DNA of 64,000 bases from Pseudomonadota bacterium (lineage in GTDB: Bacteria > Pseudomonadota > Gammaproteobacteria > Burkholderiales > Rhodocyclaceae). The stretch spans positions 38,455 through 102,454 of the forward strand of contig JAFEFC010000012.1 of assembly GCA_018240785.1 (NCBI GenBank). Reading direction: 5' to 3'. Below are positions 8,664-16,268 of the stretch, in pieces (position 1 is the first letter of the stretch; each line of letters starts with the position of its first letter). The position numbers were made by a program, and so were the translations under genes. Below the pieces are notes generated by a model, which was not told the DNA's origin, searched no databases, and worked only from the letters and a program-made list of their open reading frames with translations.

Positions 8664-9261
8664 GGAAACCAAAATCAAGCAGAAGAGACCGCAGCTCGAC
8701 AGACAGGCCTGGATCGCATGCGCTTTCGAGGTCATGGCGGAAGAAGGGGTTGCCGGGCTGCGCGTGGAAGTGCTGGCCAAACGCCTGAAAGTGACCAAGG
8801 GCAGCTTCTACTGGCACTTCCAGGACCGGCGTGATCTGCTGATGGCCGTCCTCGGCGAATGGAAGGAAGGGCGCATCCGCGACATCCTGAAGCAGACCCG
8901 CGCCCAGCCCGGCAACGAACTCGAGCAGATCTACCATGTCATCGATGTCTATAGCACCAGTCGCAGCCGCCGGGGGGTAGTCATCGAACTGGCGGTGCGT
9001 GACTGGGCCCGACGCGACGCAGAAGCCGCAGCGATCGTCGCCGAGGTCGATGACATCCGCCTGCGCTGCACCCGCGACCTGTTCCTCGCCTGCGGGCTGT
9101 CGCAGGAAGAGGCTTCCAGCCACTCGATGCTGCTCTATGCCTACGTGTTCGGCCTGTCGCTGATGCTGTACGACAAGTTCCATCCCGACATCCCTCGCCT
9201 GAAGCGAGATATTGCCGACATCATCGCGCGTAACAAGCGCGACGCCGCATCGCCCGCCTGA
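8632..9261 (+). CDS. TetR/AcrR family transcriptional regulator
   Basis: 209-residue DNA-binding repressor candidate. The N-terminal helix-turn-helix is clear: WIACAFEVMAEEGVAGLRVEVLAKRLKVTKGSFYWHFQDRRDLLMAVL. The C-terminal ligand domain has no recognisable effector signature. The start is uncertain: ATG 8632 and ATG 8662 (METKIKQ) are both inside palindromic half-sites and neither has a good ribosome site. It is divergent from etfB, so it probably controls the ETF/acyl-CoA dehydrogenase operon, perhaps responding to an acyl-CoA. It ends 63 bases before the convergent tatD-type gene. Confidence 0.88.
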   Translation: MENKSSILVRMETKIKQKRPQLDRQAWIACAFEVMAEEGVAGLRVEVLAKRLKVTKGSFYWHFQDRRDLLMAVLGEWKEGRIRDILKQTRAQPGNELEQIYHVIDVYSTSRSRRGVVIELAVRDWARRDAEAAAIVAEVDDIRLRCTRDLFLACGLSQEEASSHSMLLYAYVFGLSLMLYDKFHPDIPRLKRDIADIIARNKRDAASPA

Positions 9262-9273
9262 CATCGATCGATC

Positions 9274-9290
9274 GGAGCGCGACGCGCTCC
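9274..9290. terminator. Short hairpin between convergent tetR and tatD-type genes
   Basis: GGAGCGC and its complement GCGCTCC enclose a 3-base loop (GAC) in the 63-base convergent gap. No T-run follows on either strand, so termination strength is doubtful. Confidence 0.35.
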
Positions 9291-9324
9291 CGCACGGCGC
9301 ATTCGCCCGCAACCGAGCAGGCGC

Positions 9325-10107
9325 TCAACAGCCGTCAGCGACCGTGCCAAGGCGGGGAAAGACCGCCACGGCATTGCGCGAAGTGGCGCGAGCCACCTCT
9401 TCTACCGGCATCCCTCTCAGGTCGGCGAGGATGGCCGCGAATCGGGCCAGGTTGGCCGGCTCGTTGCGCTGCCCCTGCGCCCAGGCGGGCGGAATGTCCG
9501 GCGCGTCCGTCTCAAGCACGATCGACTCCAGCGGCAGTTCTGCGGCCAGCTTGCGAATGCGGCTGGAGCCGTCGAAGGACATCGCGCCGCCAAAGCCGAG
9601 CTTGAAGCCGAGCGCGATGAACGTATCGGCCTGCTGGCGGCTGCCATTGAAGGCATGAGCGATGCCGCCGCACACTTCGACGCGCCGCAGATGCTTCAGG
9701 ATCTGGTCCACCGCGCGGCGCACGTGCAGGATCACCGGCAGGCCATGGTCGCGCGCGAAGCGCAGTTGTGCCGCAAGGAAGCGCTCCTGCCGCGCCGGAT
9801 CGAGACCTGGCACGAAGAAATCCAGCCCGATCTCGCCCACCGCGATGACGTCATCCTGCGCAAGGCGTCCTTCAAGTACGTCGAGATCGGCGTCGCTCGC
9901 CTGCATCACGTACATGGGGTGGATGCCGTAGGCGTGAGACACATCCTCGTGCCTCGCGGAAAGGGCCGCCACCCGGTCGAAGCTCGCCACATCCACCGCA
10001 GGGACGATGAAGCGGCCGACCCCTGCCGCGCGCGCGGCAGCCATCGCCCGCTCGCGATCGGCGTCGAACTCCGCCGCGTCCAGATGAATGTGGGTGTCGA
10101 CGAGCAT
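9325..10107 (-). CDS. TatD family metal-dependent hydrolase (deoxyribonuclease-like)
   Basis: Amidohydrolase-superfamily nuclease of the TatD family, 260 residues. It starts with the metal site MLVDTHIHLD. It contains VGEIGLDF (metal-bridging Glu), LPVILHVRRA, GGIAHAFNGS and the late ILETDAP-type motif (IVLETDAPDIPP), all conserved in the family. A longer frame runs to 10200, but the MLVDTHIHLD start matches the family N-terminus. It is 31 bases downstream of the enoyl-CoA hydratase-like gene on the same strand. The biological substrate is not evident. Confidence 0.93.
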   Translation of the reverse strand: MLVDTHIHLDAAEFDADRERAMAAARAAGVGRFIVPAVDVASFDRVAALSARHEDVSHAYGIHPMYVMQASDADLDVLEGRLAQDDVIAVGEIGLDFFVPGLDPARQERFLAAQLRFARDHGLPVILHVRRAVDQILKHLRRVEVCGGIAHAFNGSRQQADTFIALGFKLGFGGAMSFDGSSRIRKLAAELPLESIVLETDAPDIPPAWAQGQRNEPANLARFAAILADLRGMPVEEVARATSRNAVAVFPRLGTVADGC

Positions 10108-10138
10108 GGCGGCGCTTCCTCCCGCGATCAGCGCGACC

Positions 10139-10939
10139 TCAGCAGCCCTTCCACTGCGGCTTGCGCTTGGCCATGAAGGCATCGATGCCTTCGGCCGCAT
10201 CCTCGCTCATCATGTTGCAGGCCATCGTCTCCGACGCCATCTGATAGGCCGCATCCAGGCCCATCTCGAGCTGGCGGTAGAACATCTGCTTGCCCATGCG
10301 GATCGCCACCGGCGACTTCGCGACGATGGATGCGCACAAGCGCTCCACCTCGCCGTCGAGCGCCTCGAGCGGCACCACGCGGTTGATCAGGCCGCGCCGC
10401 TGCGCCTCGTGTGCATCGATGAACTCACCCGTCACCAGCATCTCGAAAGCCTGCTTGCGCCCCATGTTGCGCGACAGCCCGACGCTGGGCGTGGAGCAGA
10501 ACAGGCCGACGTTGATCCCCGACACGGCGAAACGCGACACTTCCGCCGCGACCGCCAGATCGCACATCGACACGAGCTGGCAGCCAGCCGCGGTGGCGAT
10601 GCCATGCACACGGGCAATCACCGGCTGCGGCAGCTCGGTGAGCTTCATCATGAGCTTGCCGCACAGGCGGAACAGGCCCTGCTGGAAGGCGAGCGTGTGG
10701 TTGCTGCGCATCTCCTTGAGGTCGTGACCAGCGCAGAAAGCCTTGCCCGCACCGGCCAGCACGACCACGCGCACCGATTCGTCGCGGGCGATGCGGTCCA
10801 CTTCGGCCAGCAGCGCCTCCAGCATGGCTGAGGACAGCGCGTTGAACTGTGCGGGACGATTCAGGGTCAGCGTCGCCACGCCACCGTCGTCGCGGCGCAG
10901 CAGCATCGGTTCGTCGGTAGGGTGTTCGGTGGGGCTCAT
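10139..10939 (-). CDS. Enoyl-CoA hydratase/isomerase family protein, ECHDC3-like, without the catalytic glutamates
   Basis: Crotonase-fold protein of 266 residues. The CoA-binding FCAGHDLKEM segment and the oxyanion glycine region AAGCQLVSMCD are intact. The two glutamates of true enoyl-CoA hydratases are replaced: Gln121 follows the conserved Cys, and Gly141 stands where FGQPE would carry the second. VNVGLFCSTP-like sequence (INVGLFCSTPSVGL) matches ECHDC3-type proteins. It may be a weak hydratase, another crotonase activity, or non-catalytic. A strong ribosome site (GAGGAGGAGA) lies just upstream. It shares direction with the synthetase upstream (102-base gap). Confidence 0.88.
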   Translation of the reverse strand: MSPTEHPTDEPMLLRRDDGGVATLTLNRPAQFNALSSAMLEALLAEVDRIARDESVRVVVLAGAGKAFCAGHDLKEMRSNHTLAFQQGLFRLCGKLMMKLTELPQPVIARVHGIATAAGCQLVSMCDLAVAAEVSRFAVSGINVGLFCSTPSVGLSRNMGRKQAFEMLVTGEFIDAHEAQRRGLINRVVPLEALDGEVERLCASIVAKSPVAIRMGKQMFYRQLEMGLDAAYQMASETMACNMMSEDAAEGIDAFMAKRKPQWKGC

Positions 10940-10958
10940 GTCTCCTCCTCGATTTCGG

Positions 10959-10974
10959 TTTACGTTAACGTCAA
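10959..10974. promoter_or_regulatory. Palindromic operator-like site before the enoyl-CoA hydratase-like gene
   Basis: TTTACGTTAACGTCAA has a perfect 10-base core palindrome (ACGTTAACGT, 10962-10971) with two more matching outer pairs. It sits 20 bases ahead of the start codon, next to the ribosome site. The sequence resembles sites recalled for MerR-family LiuR regulators of acyl-CoA and branched-chain amino acid breakdown in betaproteobacteria. The regulator is not in the window, so the assignment is tentative. Confidence 0.5.
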
Positions 10975-11041
10975 TGGCCGTTCATGGTAGCGCGTCGCTC
11001 CCAGAACGGCCATCGGTCAACGCGGGCTCAGCCCGCCTGAA

Positions 11042-12694
11042 TCACTCGAACGAAGCGGTCGACTTCGCCTTCTCGCGCAGCACGAACTTCTGGATCTTGC
11101 CGGTCGACGTCTTCGGCACCTCGCCGAAGATGATCTTCTTGGGCACCTTGAAGCCGGCGAGATGCTCGCGGCAATGGGCAACCATCTCGTCGGTGGTCGC
11201 CTCGACGCCGTCGCGCAGCTCGACGAAGGCGCACGGCACCTCGCCCCACTTGGGATCAGGCAGCGCCACCACCGCCGCAGCCATCACCGCCGGATGCTTG
11301 TAGAGCGCATCCTCCACTTCGATCGAAGAGATGTTCTCGCCGCCGGAAATGATGATGTCCTTGGAGCGGTCCTTGATCTTGACGTAGCCATCGGGCTGCA
11401 TCACCGCCAGGTCGCCGGTGTGATACCAGCCACCGTGGAAGGACTCGGCGGTCGCCGTCGGGTTCTTCAGATAGCCCTTCATCACCAGGTTGCCGCGGAA
11501 CATGATCTCGCCCATGGTCTCGCCGTCCCAGGGCACCGGATCCATCGTGTTCGGATCGAGCACCGTGATGCCTTCCTGGGCGTGGTAGCGCACACCCTGG
11601 CGGCCGTTAAGCGTCACCTGGTCGGCCAGCGGCAGATCCTTCCATTCGTCGTGCTTTGCGCACACCGAAGCCGGGCCGTAGGTCTCGGTCAGGCCATAGA
11701 CGTGGGTGATGTCGAAGCCGATCTTGGCCATGCCCTCGATCACCGCTGCCGGAGGCGGCGCGGCGGCGATGAGGCCATAGACCTTGTGGTCGATGCCCTT
11801 GCGCCATTCCTCCGGCGAGTTGGCGAGCATGGAATGCACGATGGGCGCGCCGCAATAATGGGTGACGCCATGCTCGCGGATGGCATCGAAGATCAGGCGC
11901 GGATCGACGCGGCGCAGGCAGACGTTGATACCGGCATTGGCCGCCATCGTCCACGCGAAGCACCAGCCGTTGCAGTGGAACATCGGCAGTGTCCACAGAT
12001 AGGTCGAGTGCGGCGGCATGCCCCACGACACGATGTTCGACATCGCGTTGAGATAGGCGCCGCGGTGGTGGTAGACCACGCCCTTGGGATTGCCGGTGGT
12101 GCCGGACGTGTAGTTCAGCGAAATGGCCTCCCACTCGTCGGCAGGCTGCTCGAAGACGAAGTCCTCGCTGCCCGAAGCGAGCAGCGCCTCATATTCCACC
12201 GTGCCGATGCGATCACCCGGGCCGGTGTACTCAGGATCGTCCACATCGATCACGATCATGTCGGCGCGGTCGGCGAGCTCGATCGCCTTCTTCATCACAC
12301 GCGCGTACTCGCGGTCGGTGATCAGCACCCTGGCTTCCGCGTGGTTCAGGATGAAGGCGACCGCTTCGGCATCGAGGCGGGTGTTGACGGTGTTCAGCAC
12401 GGCGCCGCAGGCCGGCACGCCGAAGTGGCATTCGAACATTTCCGGCGTGTTGTTGAGCACGACGGCAACGGTGTCGTTCTTGCCCACGCCCAGTTGCTTC
12501 AGCGCCGAAGCCAGCCGGCGGCAGCGCGCATAGCTTTCCTGCCACGTGAAGCGCCGCTTGCCATGAACGACAGCCAGGCGGTCCGGATACACGTAGGCGC
12601 TGCGCTGGATGAAGGTCAGCGGCGTCAGCGGCACGTAGTTCGCGGGATTCTTCTCCAGCCCCTGGTCATAGGGCGATTGTTTGTTCTCGGTCAT
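11042..12694 (-). CDS. Acyl-CoA synthetase (AMP-forming fatty-acid CoA ligase)
   Basis: ATP-dependent ligase that activates a carboxylic acid to its CoA thioester through an acyl-adenylate. The P-loop motif LNYTSGTTGNPKGVVYHHRG, the adenine motif HVYGLTETYGPAS, the hinge GWYHTGDLAVMQPDGYVKIKDRSKD and the catalytic lysine in STGKIQKFVLR are all present. The 550 residues resemble medium-chain/short-chain ligases such as AlkK-type enzymes. The MTENKQ start has a GAGGGAGC ribosome site; a longer frame to 12775 lacks support. The downstream hydratase-like gene is probably linked functionally. Confidence 0.93.
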   Translation of the reverse strand: MTENKQSPYDQGLEKNPANYVPLTPLTFIQRSAYVYPDRLAVVHGKRRFTWQESYARCRRLASALKQLGVGKNDTVAVVLNNTPEMFECHFGVPACGAVLNTVNTRLDAEAVAFILNHAEARVLITDREYARVMKKAIELADRADMIVIDVDDPEYTGPGDRIGTVEYEALLASGSEDFVFEQPADEWEAISLNYTSGTTGNPKGVVYHHRGAYLNAMSNIVSWGMPPHSTYLWTLPMFHCNGWCFAWTMAANAGINVCLRRVDPRLIFDAIREHGVTHYCGAPIVHSMLANSPEEWRKGIDHKVYGLIAAAPPPAAVIEGMAKIGFDITHVYGLTETYGPASVCAKHDEWKDLPLADQVTLNGRQGVRYHAQEGITVLDPNTMDPVPWDGETMGEIMFRGNLVMKGYLKNPTATAESFHGGWYHTGDLAVMQPDGYVKIKDRSKDIIISGGENISSIEVEDALYKHPAVMAAAVVALPDPKWGEVPCAFVELRDGVEATTDEMVAHCREHLAGFKVPKKIIFGEVPKTSTGKIQKFVLREKAKSTASFE

Positions 12695-12746
12695 GCTTGC
12701 TCCCTCTCGTATAAGACAACGGACGATCGTCGTCCCCATGCAAATC

Positions 12747-13415
12747 TCATGACGGCGCGCAACGTCCGCCGTCATTCAATCCCTGCACGCTATTGCGGTC
12801 AAGTTCAACGAGCCACGCCGCCAGCTCTTCCGCCAATCCCCGCACGGCGCTGCGCGCTGCGCGGACCCCACCTTCGGCATCCGCCGTATCGGCCGCATCG
12901 TGCCGGCTGAAGTCGCGCGCCGCCAGCGGCAATTCGCCGCGCGCCGGCAACAGTCGGGCCCTCGCGACGAGTTCGACATGACTGCGCTGTTGCGCCTCGA
13001 ACACCTGCACGAACTCGTCCAGGTCCACCTTCAGCCGGCAACGAGACTGCGCGGCCTCACCGCCGGCGGGGCGCAAGGCCCTCGTCAGGGATTGCGAAAG
13101 CATGTCGGCGGGCGCCGCCGCCCAGCGGCTCTCGACGTAACTGCGGCGGCGCTCGGGCTGCTTCCAGGCCAGCCTGTACTGCATGGCGCTGCCGCTGAGC
13201 CAGCCTGGCACTGCCACCTCGACGCGGGCCGGTGTGAGCGCGGCGGGAACGGCGACCGGGTCAAGCAAGCCAAGATCGTACATGGCGAGCGGCGGCGACT
13301 GCAGTCCGGCACAGCCGCCAAGCCCAATCGCGAGCGAGACCGCACCAGCGAGCTGCCGCAGACCACGCCCAGGCCGCGCAAGCGTCGGCGGAGCGCTCCT
13401 GCTTCGATCCTTCAT
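12747..13415 (-). CDS. ABC-type transport auxiliary lipoprotein (PqiC-like)
   Basis: Predicted outer-membrane or periplasmic lipoprotein of 222 residues. Its signal ends in a lipobox (IGLGGC, then AGLQSPP). The body resembles the PqiC/ABC-transport-auxiliary family: MYDLGLLDP, RVEVAVPGWLSGSAMQYRLAW, and a VDLDEFVQVF strand later. It is the last gene of the MCE transport set, starting right after the mlaD-type gene stop. Such lipoproteins are thought to take lipid from, or hand it to, the outer membrane. It ends 52 bases before the acyl-CoA synthetase. Confidence 0.85.
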   Translation of the reverse strand: MKDRSRSAPPTLARPGRGLRQLAGAVSLAIGLGGCAGLQSPPLAMYDLGLLDPVAVPAALTPARVEVAVPGWLSGSAMQYRLAWKQPERRRSYVESRWAAAPADMLSQSLTRALRPAGGEAAQSRCRLKVDLDEFVQVFEAQQRSHVELVARARLLPARGELPLAARDFSRHDAADTADAEGGVRAARSAVRGLAEELAAWLVELDRNSVQGLNDGGRCAPS

Positions 13416-14360
13416 TCACTTCCCTCCCGACCCATAGCCTTCCTCGCCCGGCCCCGGCTCGCCGGCGTCGCGCCCGGCCAGCAGGACTTGCGGCTGGGTC
13501 TCGATTTCCTCCAGCACGCGCCCGAGGCGCCGCGAGGTCGACGTCAGTTCGCGCAGCAGCGCGTCGACCTGCGGCAGCGTACCCTCGACCAGCCCCTCTC
13601 CGGCCACCCCAGCGACCTTGTCCACCCGTTGCGCGAGTTGGTCGATGCGGGCGACGAGAGTGCGGATCTCGCCCGCCGCCGGCGCCGCTTCGCGAGTGGC
13701 CGCCTCGAGATTGGCAAGCGTGGACGAGAGCTTCTGCATGTTCTGCGGACTCAGCGCGCTGCGCAGCGCGCCGACAGTCGCCGGCAACTGCGCGAAGCTC
13801 TGATCCATGCTCGACGCGGCCGACTCCAGATGCGCCAGCGTGCGGCCCAACCGTGCCACGCTCTGGTCATCGAAAAGCGCAGCCAGCCGATCCGCCACAA
13901 TCCGCACACGCTCGGCCGTCTGCAGCGCGCGGTCGCTGATCTGCTCGATCAGGCCGGGTTCGAGGGCGATGCGCGGCGGTCCCGAGCCGTCATCCGTGAG
14001 CGGCGTGGGATCGGTGCCACGATCGTCGAGCTGGATGAAGGCCAGCCCCGTCACCCCCTGGGTGCCCAGGGTTGCGCGCGTGCCGCGCGTGACCGGCAGG
14101 TTCCCGCGCAAACGGATACGCACCAGGAGGTTGCGCGCATCCGCCGGATCGACGCCGATGTCGGTCACATTGCCCGCTGCCATGCCCCGGTAGCGCACCC
14201 GCGCCTGCAGGTTGAGACCATTGACCGTGCCCTTCGACACCAGGATGTATTCGCGCATTGGCTCGCGGTTCTGCGAGAACCACCACAGCGCGACCATCAG
14301 GCCCGCCCCGAGGAAGAGCGCAAACAGCCCGGCAGCCAGTGCGTGAGCCCGGTTTTCCAT
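13416..14360 (-). CDS. mlaD: MCE (MlaD-type) substrate-binding protein
   Basis: Membrane-anchored periplasmic MCE-domain protein of the lipid ABC transporter. It begins MENRAHALAAGLFALFLGAGLMVALWWF, an N-terminal membrane anchor. One MCE domain follows (about 38-120; VNGLNLQARVRYRGMAAGNVTDIGVDP, GVTGLAFIQL), then a long helical region (about 160-295) rich in LAxLE-type repeats. At 314 residues it is longer than E. coli MlaD and closer to the PqiB/YebT-like single-MCE type. A GGAGGG ribosome site precedes MENRAH; a longer frame to 14402 overlaps the ATPase gene. It starts one base after the mlaF-type stop. Confidence 0.88.
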   Translation of the reverse strand: MENRAHALAAGLFALFLGAGLMVALWWFSQNREPMREYILVSKGTVNGLNLQARVRYRGMAAGNVTDIGVDPADARNLLVRIRLRGNLPVTRGTRATLGTQGVTGLAFIQLDDRGTDPTPLTDDGSGPPRIALEPGLIEQISDRALQTAERVRIVADRLAALFDDQSVARLGRTLAHLESAASSMDQSFAQLPATVGALRSALSPQNMQKLSSTLANLEAATREAAPAAGEIRTLVARIDQLAQRVDKVAGVAGEGLVEGTLPQVDALLRELTSTSRRLGRVLEEIETQPQVLLAGRDAGEPGPGEEGYGSGGK

Positions 14361-14361
14361 G

Positions 14362-15141
14362 TCAGTAATTCCCTCCGTGGCGAGCCAGCGCATTGCGCCC
14401 ATGCTCGCCCAGGAAAAAGCGCTGGATGAAAGGATGATCCTGCGCCAAGGTCTCTTCCAGCGTCCCGAAGCTCACGATGCGCCGCTCGGCCAGCACCGCA
14501 ATCCGCGTCGCCAGCGCGGCCAGCGTATCGACGTCGTGCGTCACCAGCACTACGGTCAGTCCCAGCTCGTGATGCAGCGAGCGGATCAGGCGGACGAAGG
14601 CAGCGCTGCGATCCGGGTCCAGTCCGGCCGTCGGCTCGTCGAGCAACAGCAGCTCAGGCTCCAGCGCCAGCGCGCGCGCCAGCGCCGCGCGCTTGACCAT
14701 GCCGCCGGACAGTTCGGCCGGCATCAAGGACGCATGCTCGGGCTCCATCTCCACCATTGCCAGCTTGAGTGCCACCAGGTCGCGCAACTCCGCGTCGGTC
14801 GCCACGCCGAGTTCCTTCAGCGGAAAGGCGATGTTCTCGCCTACGGTGAGCGCCGAGAACAGCGCGCCCTGCTGGAACAGTACGCCGAAACGGCGCTGGC
14901 GTGCGATGCGCTCATGGACGGTGCCGTCGCGCAGTCCTTCGCCGAAAAGCCTCACCGTGCCACCCGCCGGCCGCGTCAGGCCGATGATGTGGCGCAGCAG
15001 GGTCGTCTTGCCGCTGCCCGAACCGCCCACCAGGGCGACGATCTCGCCCGCCTGGATCTCGAGCGTGAGACCGTCGTGCACCAGGTTCGCACCGAAGCGG
15101 GTGACGATGTCGTGCAGCGCCACGACCGGCCCCGCGCTCAT
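14362..15141 (-). CDS. mlaF: MCE-system ABC transporter ATP-binding protein (MlaF-type)
   Basis: Cytoplasmic ATPase that powers the MCE lipid transporter. It has Walker A GGSGSGKTTLL, Q-loop, the ABC signature ELSGGMVKRAALARAL, Walker B LLLLDEPTAGLD and a switch histidine in VTHDVDTL. At 259 residues it is typical of MlaF. Its start overlaps the permease stop by 4 bases. Orthology to MlaF rather than another MCE ATPase is inferred from gene order. Confidence 0.92.
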   Translation of the reverse strand: MSAGPVVALHDIVTRFGANLVHDGLTLEIQAGEIVALVGGSGSGKTTLLRHIIGLTRPAGGTVRLFGEGLRDGTVHERIARQRRFGVLFQQGALFSALTVGENIAFPLKELGVATDAELRDLVALKLAMVEMEPEHASLMPAELSGGMVKRAALARALALEPELLLLDEPTAGLDPDRSAAFVRLIRSLHHELGLTVVLVTHDVDTLAALATRIAVLAERRIVSFGTLEETLAQDHPFIQRFFLGEHGRNALARHGGNY

Positions 15142-16262
15142 GTCGGCACCCCGATGGAACGGGTGGCGATGGCGAACACCGCATCGGCCAGGATCACCAT
15201 GGTGATCGCCGTCACCACCGACGCCGTCGTGTTCACCGACAAGCTTTCCGTATTGGGCCGCACGCGCAGACCGAAATGGCAGGCAATCAGCGCGATCAGG
15301 AAACCGAAGACCGCGCCCTTGGCAAGGCCGATGTAGAGGTTGGAGATCGGCACCACCGCAGGCAGCGTCTGGACGAAGAAACCCAGCGACAGGTCAAGCT
15401 CCAGCCGCGCCGACACCCAGCCGCCGAGCAGCGCCACCGCCGACGTCCACAGCACCAGCAAGGGCATCGCCAGCGTCAGCGCCAGCACCTTGGGCAGCAC
15501 CAGCCGCAGGCTGCGCGAGATGCCCATCGCCGCCAGCGCGTCGATTTCCTCGGTCACCCGCATCACGCCCAGTTGCGCCGTCATCGCCGACCCCGAGCGC
15601 CCCGCCACCAGGACCGACACCAGCACCGGCCCCAGCTCCCGGATGATGCCCAGCCCGAGGATGTTCACGATGAAAATGTCGGCGCCGAAGATCTTCAACT
15701 GCAGCGCAGACAGATAGGACAGCACCACCCCGATCAGGAAGCCGACCAGCGCCGTCACCGGCATCGCCTTCACCCCGACCTTGTGGATGTTGGCAGACAC
15801 CTCGCGCAGTGGCCATTCGCGCGGATAGCGCAGCAGATGTGCAAGGTCGAGAAAGATCTGCCCGAACAGCGCGATGAAGCCCAGCGCATGCGAGCGAAAG
15901 CCGAGCAACGCACCGCCAAGCAGGATGATCGCGTCCACGACGCCGAAACGCGCACCTCCGGGCCGCAGTTGCCCGGAGCTGGCAGCGACGCGCCCGATCA
16001 CCCTCCGCTGCGCCTCGCCGAGCCCTTCAACGATCGGCCAGCGGCGCTTCCACGCATGCCACAGCAGCGCGGCGCCGAAACTGTCCAGGCGCTGCACCGC
16101 GGTGAAATCCCAGCGCGCCGCCGACGGCACCTGCGCAAGCTGGGCGCGCAGGTCGGGAAGATCGGTGGACAGCGCGCGCAAGGTCCAGTCGCCCGCAAGA
16201 AGCACCTTGCCATCCGCGGCGACCCGGATCGCGGGCTCGGCGCCCGGCCGGTGCTCAGCCAT
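15138..16262 (-). CDS. mlaE: MCE-system permease with fused N-terminal STAS domain (MlaE/MlaB-like)
   Basis: Inner-membrane permease of the MCE lipid transporter, 374 residues. Residues about 8-95 form a STAS domain (VLLAGDWTLRAL, WDFTAVQRLDSFGAALLWHAW), so the MlaB function appears fused. The permease follows with typical MlaE motifs: VGVKAMPVTALVGFLIGVVLSYLSALQLK, FIVNILGLGIIRELGPVLVSVLVAGRSGSAMTAQLG, TEEIDALAAMGIS. It starts 6 bases after the ppx stop, placing the whole MCE set directly behind ppx. The direction of lipid movement is not evident. Confidence 0.92.
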   Translation of the reverse strand: MAEHRPGAEPAIRVAADGKVLLAGDWTLRALSTDLPDLRAQLAQVPSAARWDFTAVQRLDSFGAALLWHAWKRRWPIVEGLGEAQRRVIGRVAASSGQLRPGGARFGVVDAIILLGGALLGFRSHALGFIALFGQIFLDLAHLLRYPREWPLREVSANIHKVGVKAMPVTALVGFLIGVVLSYLSALQLKIFGADIFIVNILGLGIIRELGPVLVSVLVAGRSGSAMTAQLGVMRVTEEIDALAAMGISRSLRLVLPKVLALTLAMPLLVLWTSAVALLGGWVSARLELDLSLGFFVQTLPAVVPISNLYIGLAKGAVFGFLIALIACHFGLRVRPNTESLSVNTTASVVTAITMVILADAVFAIATRSIGVPT

Positions 16263-16268
16263 GGAAAC

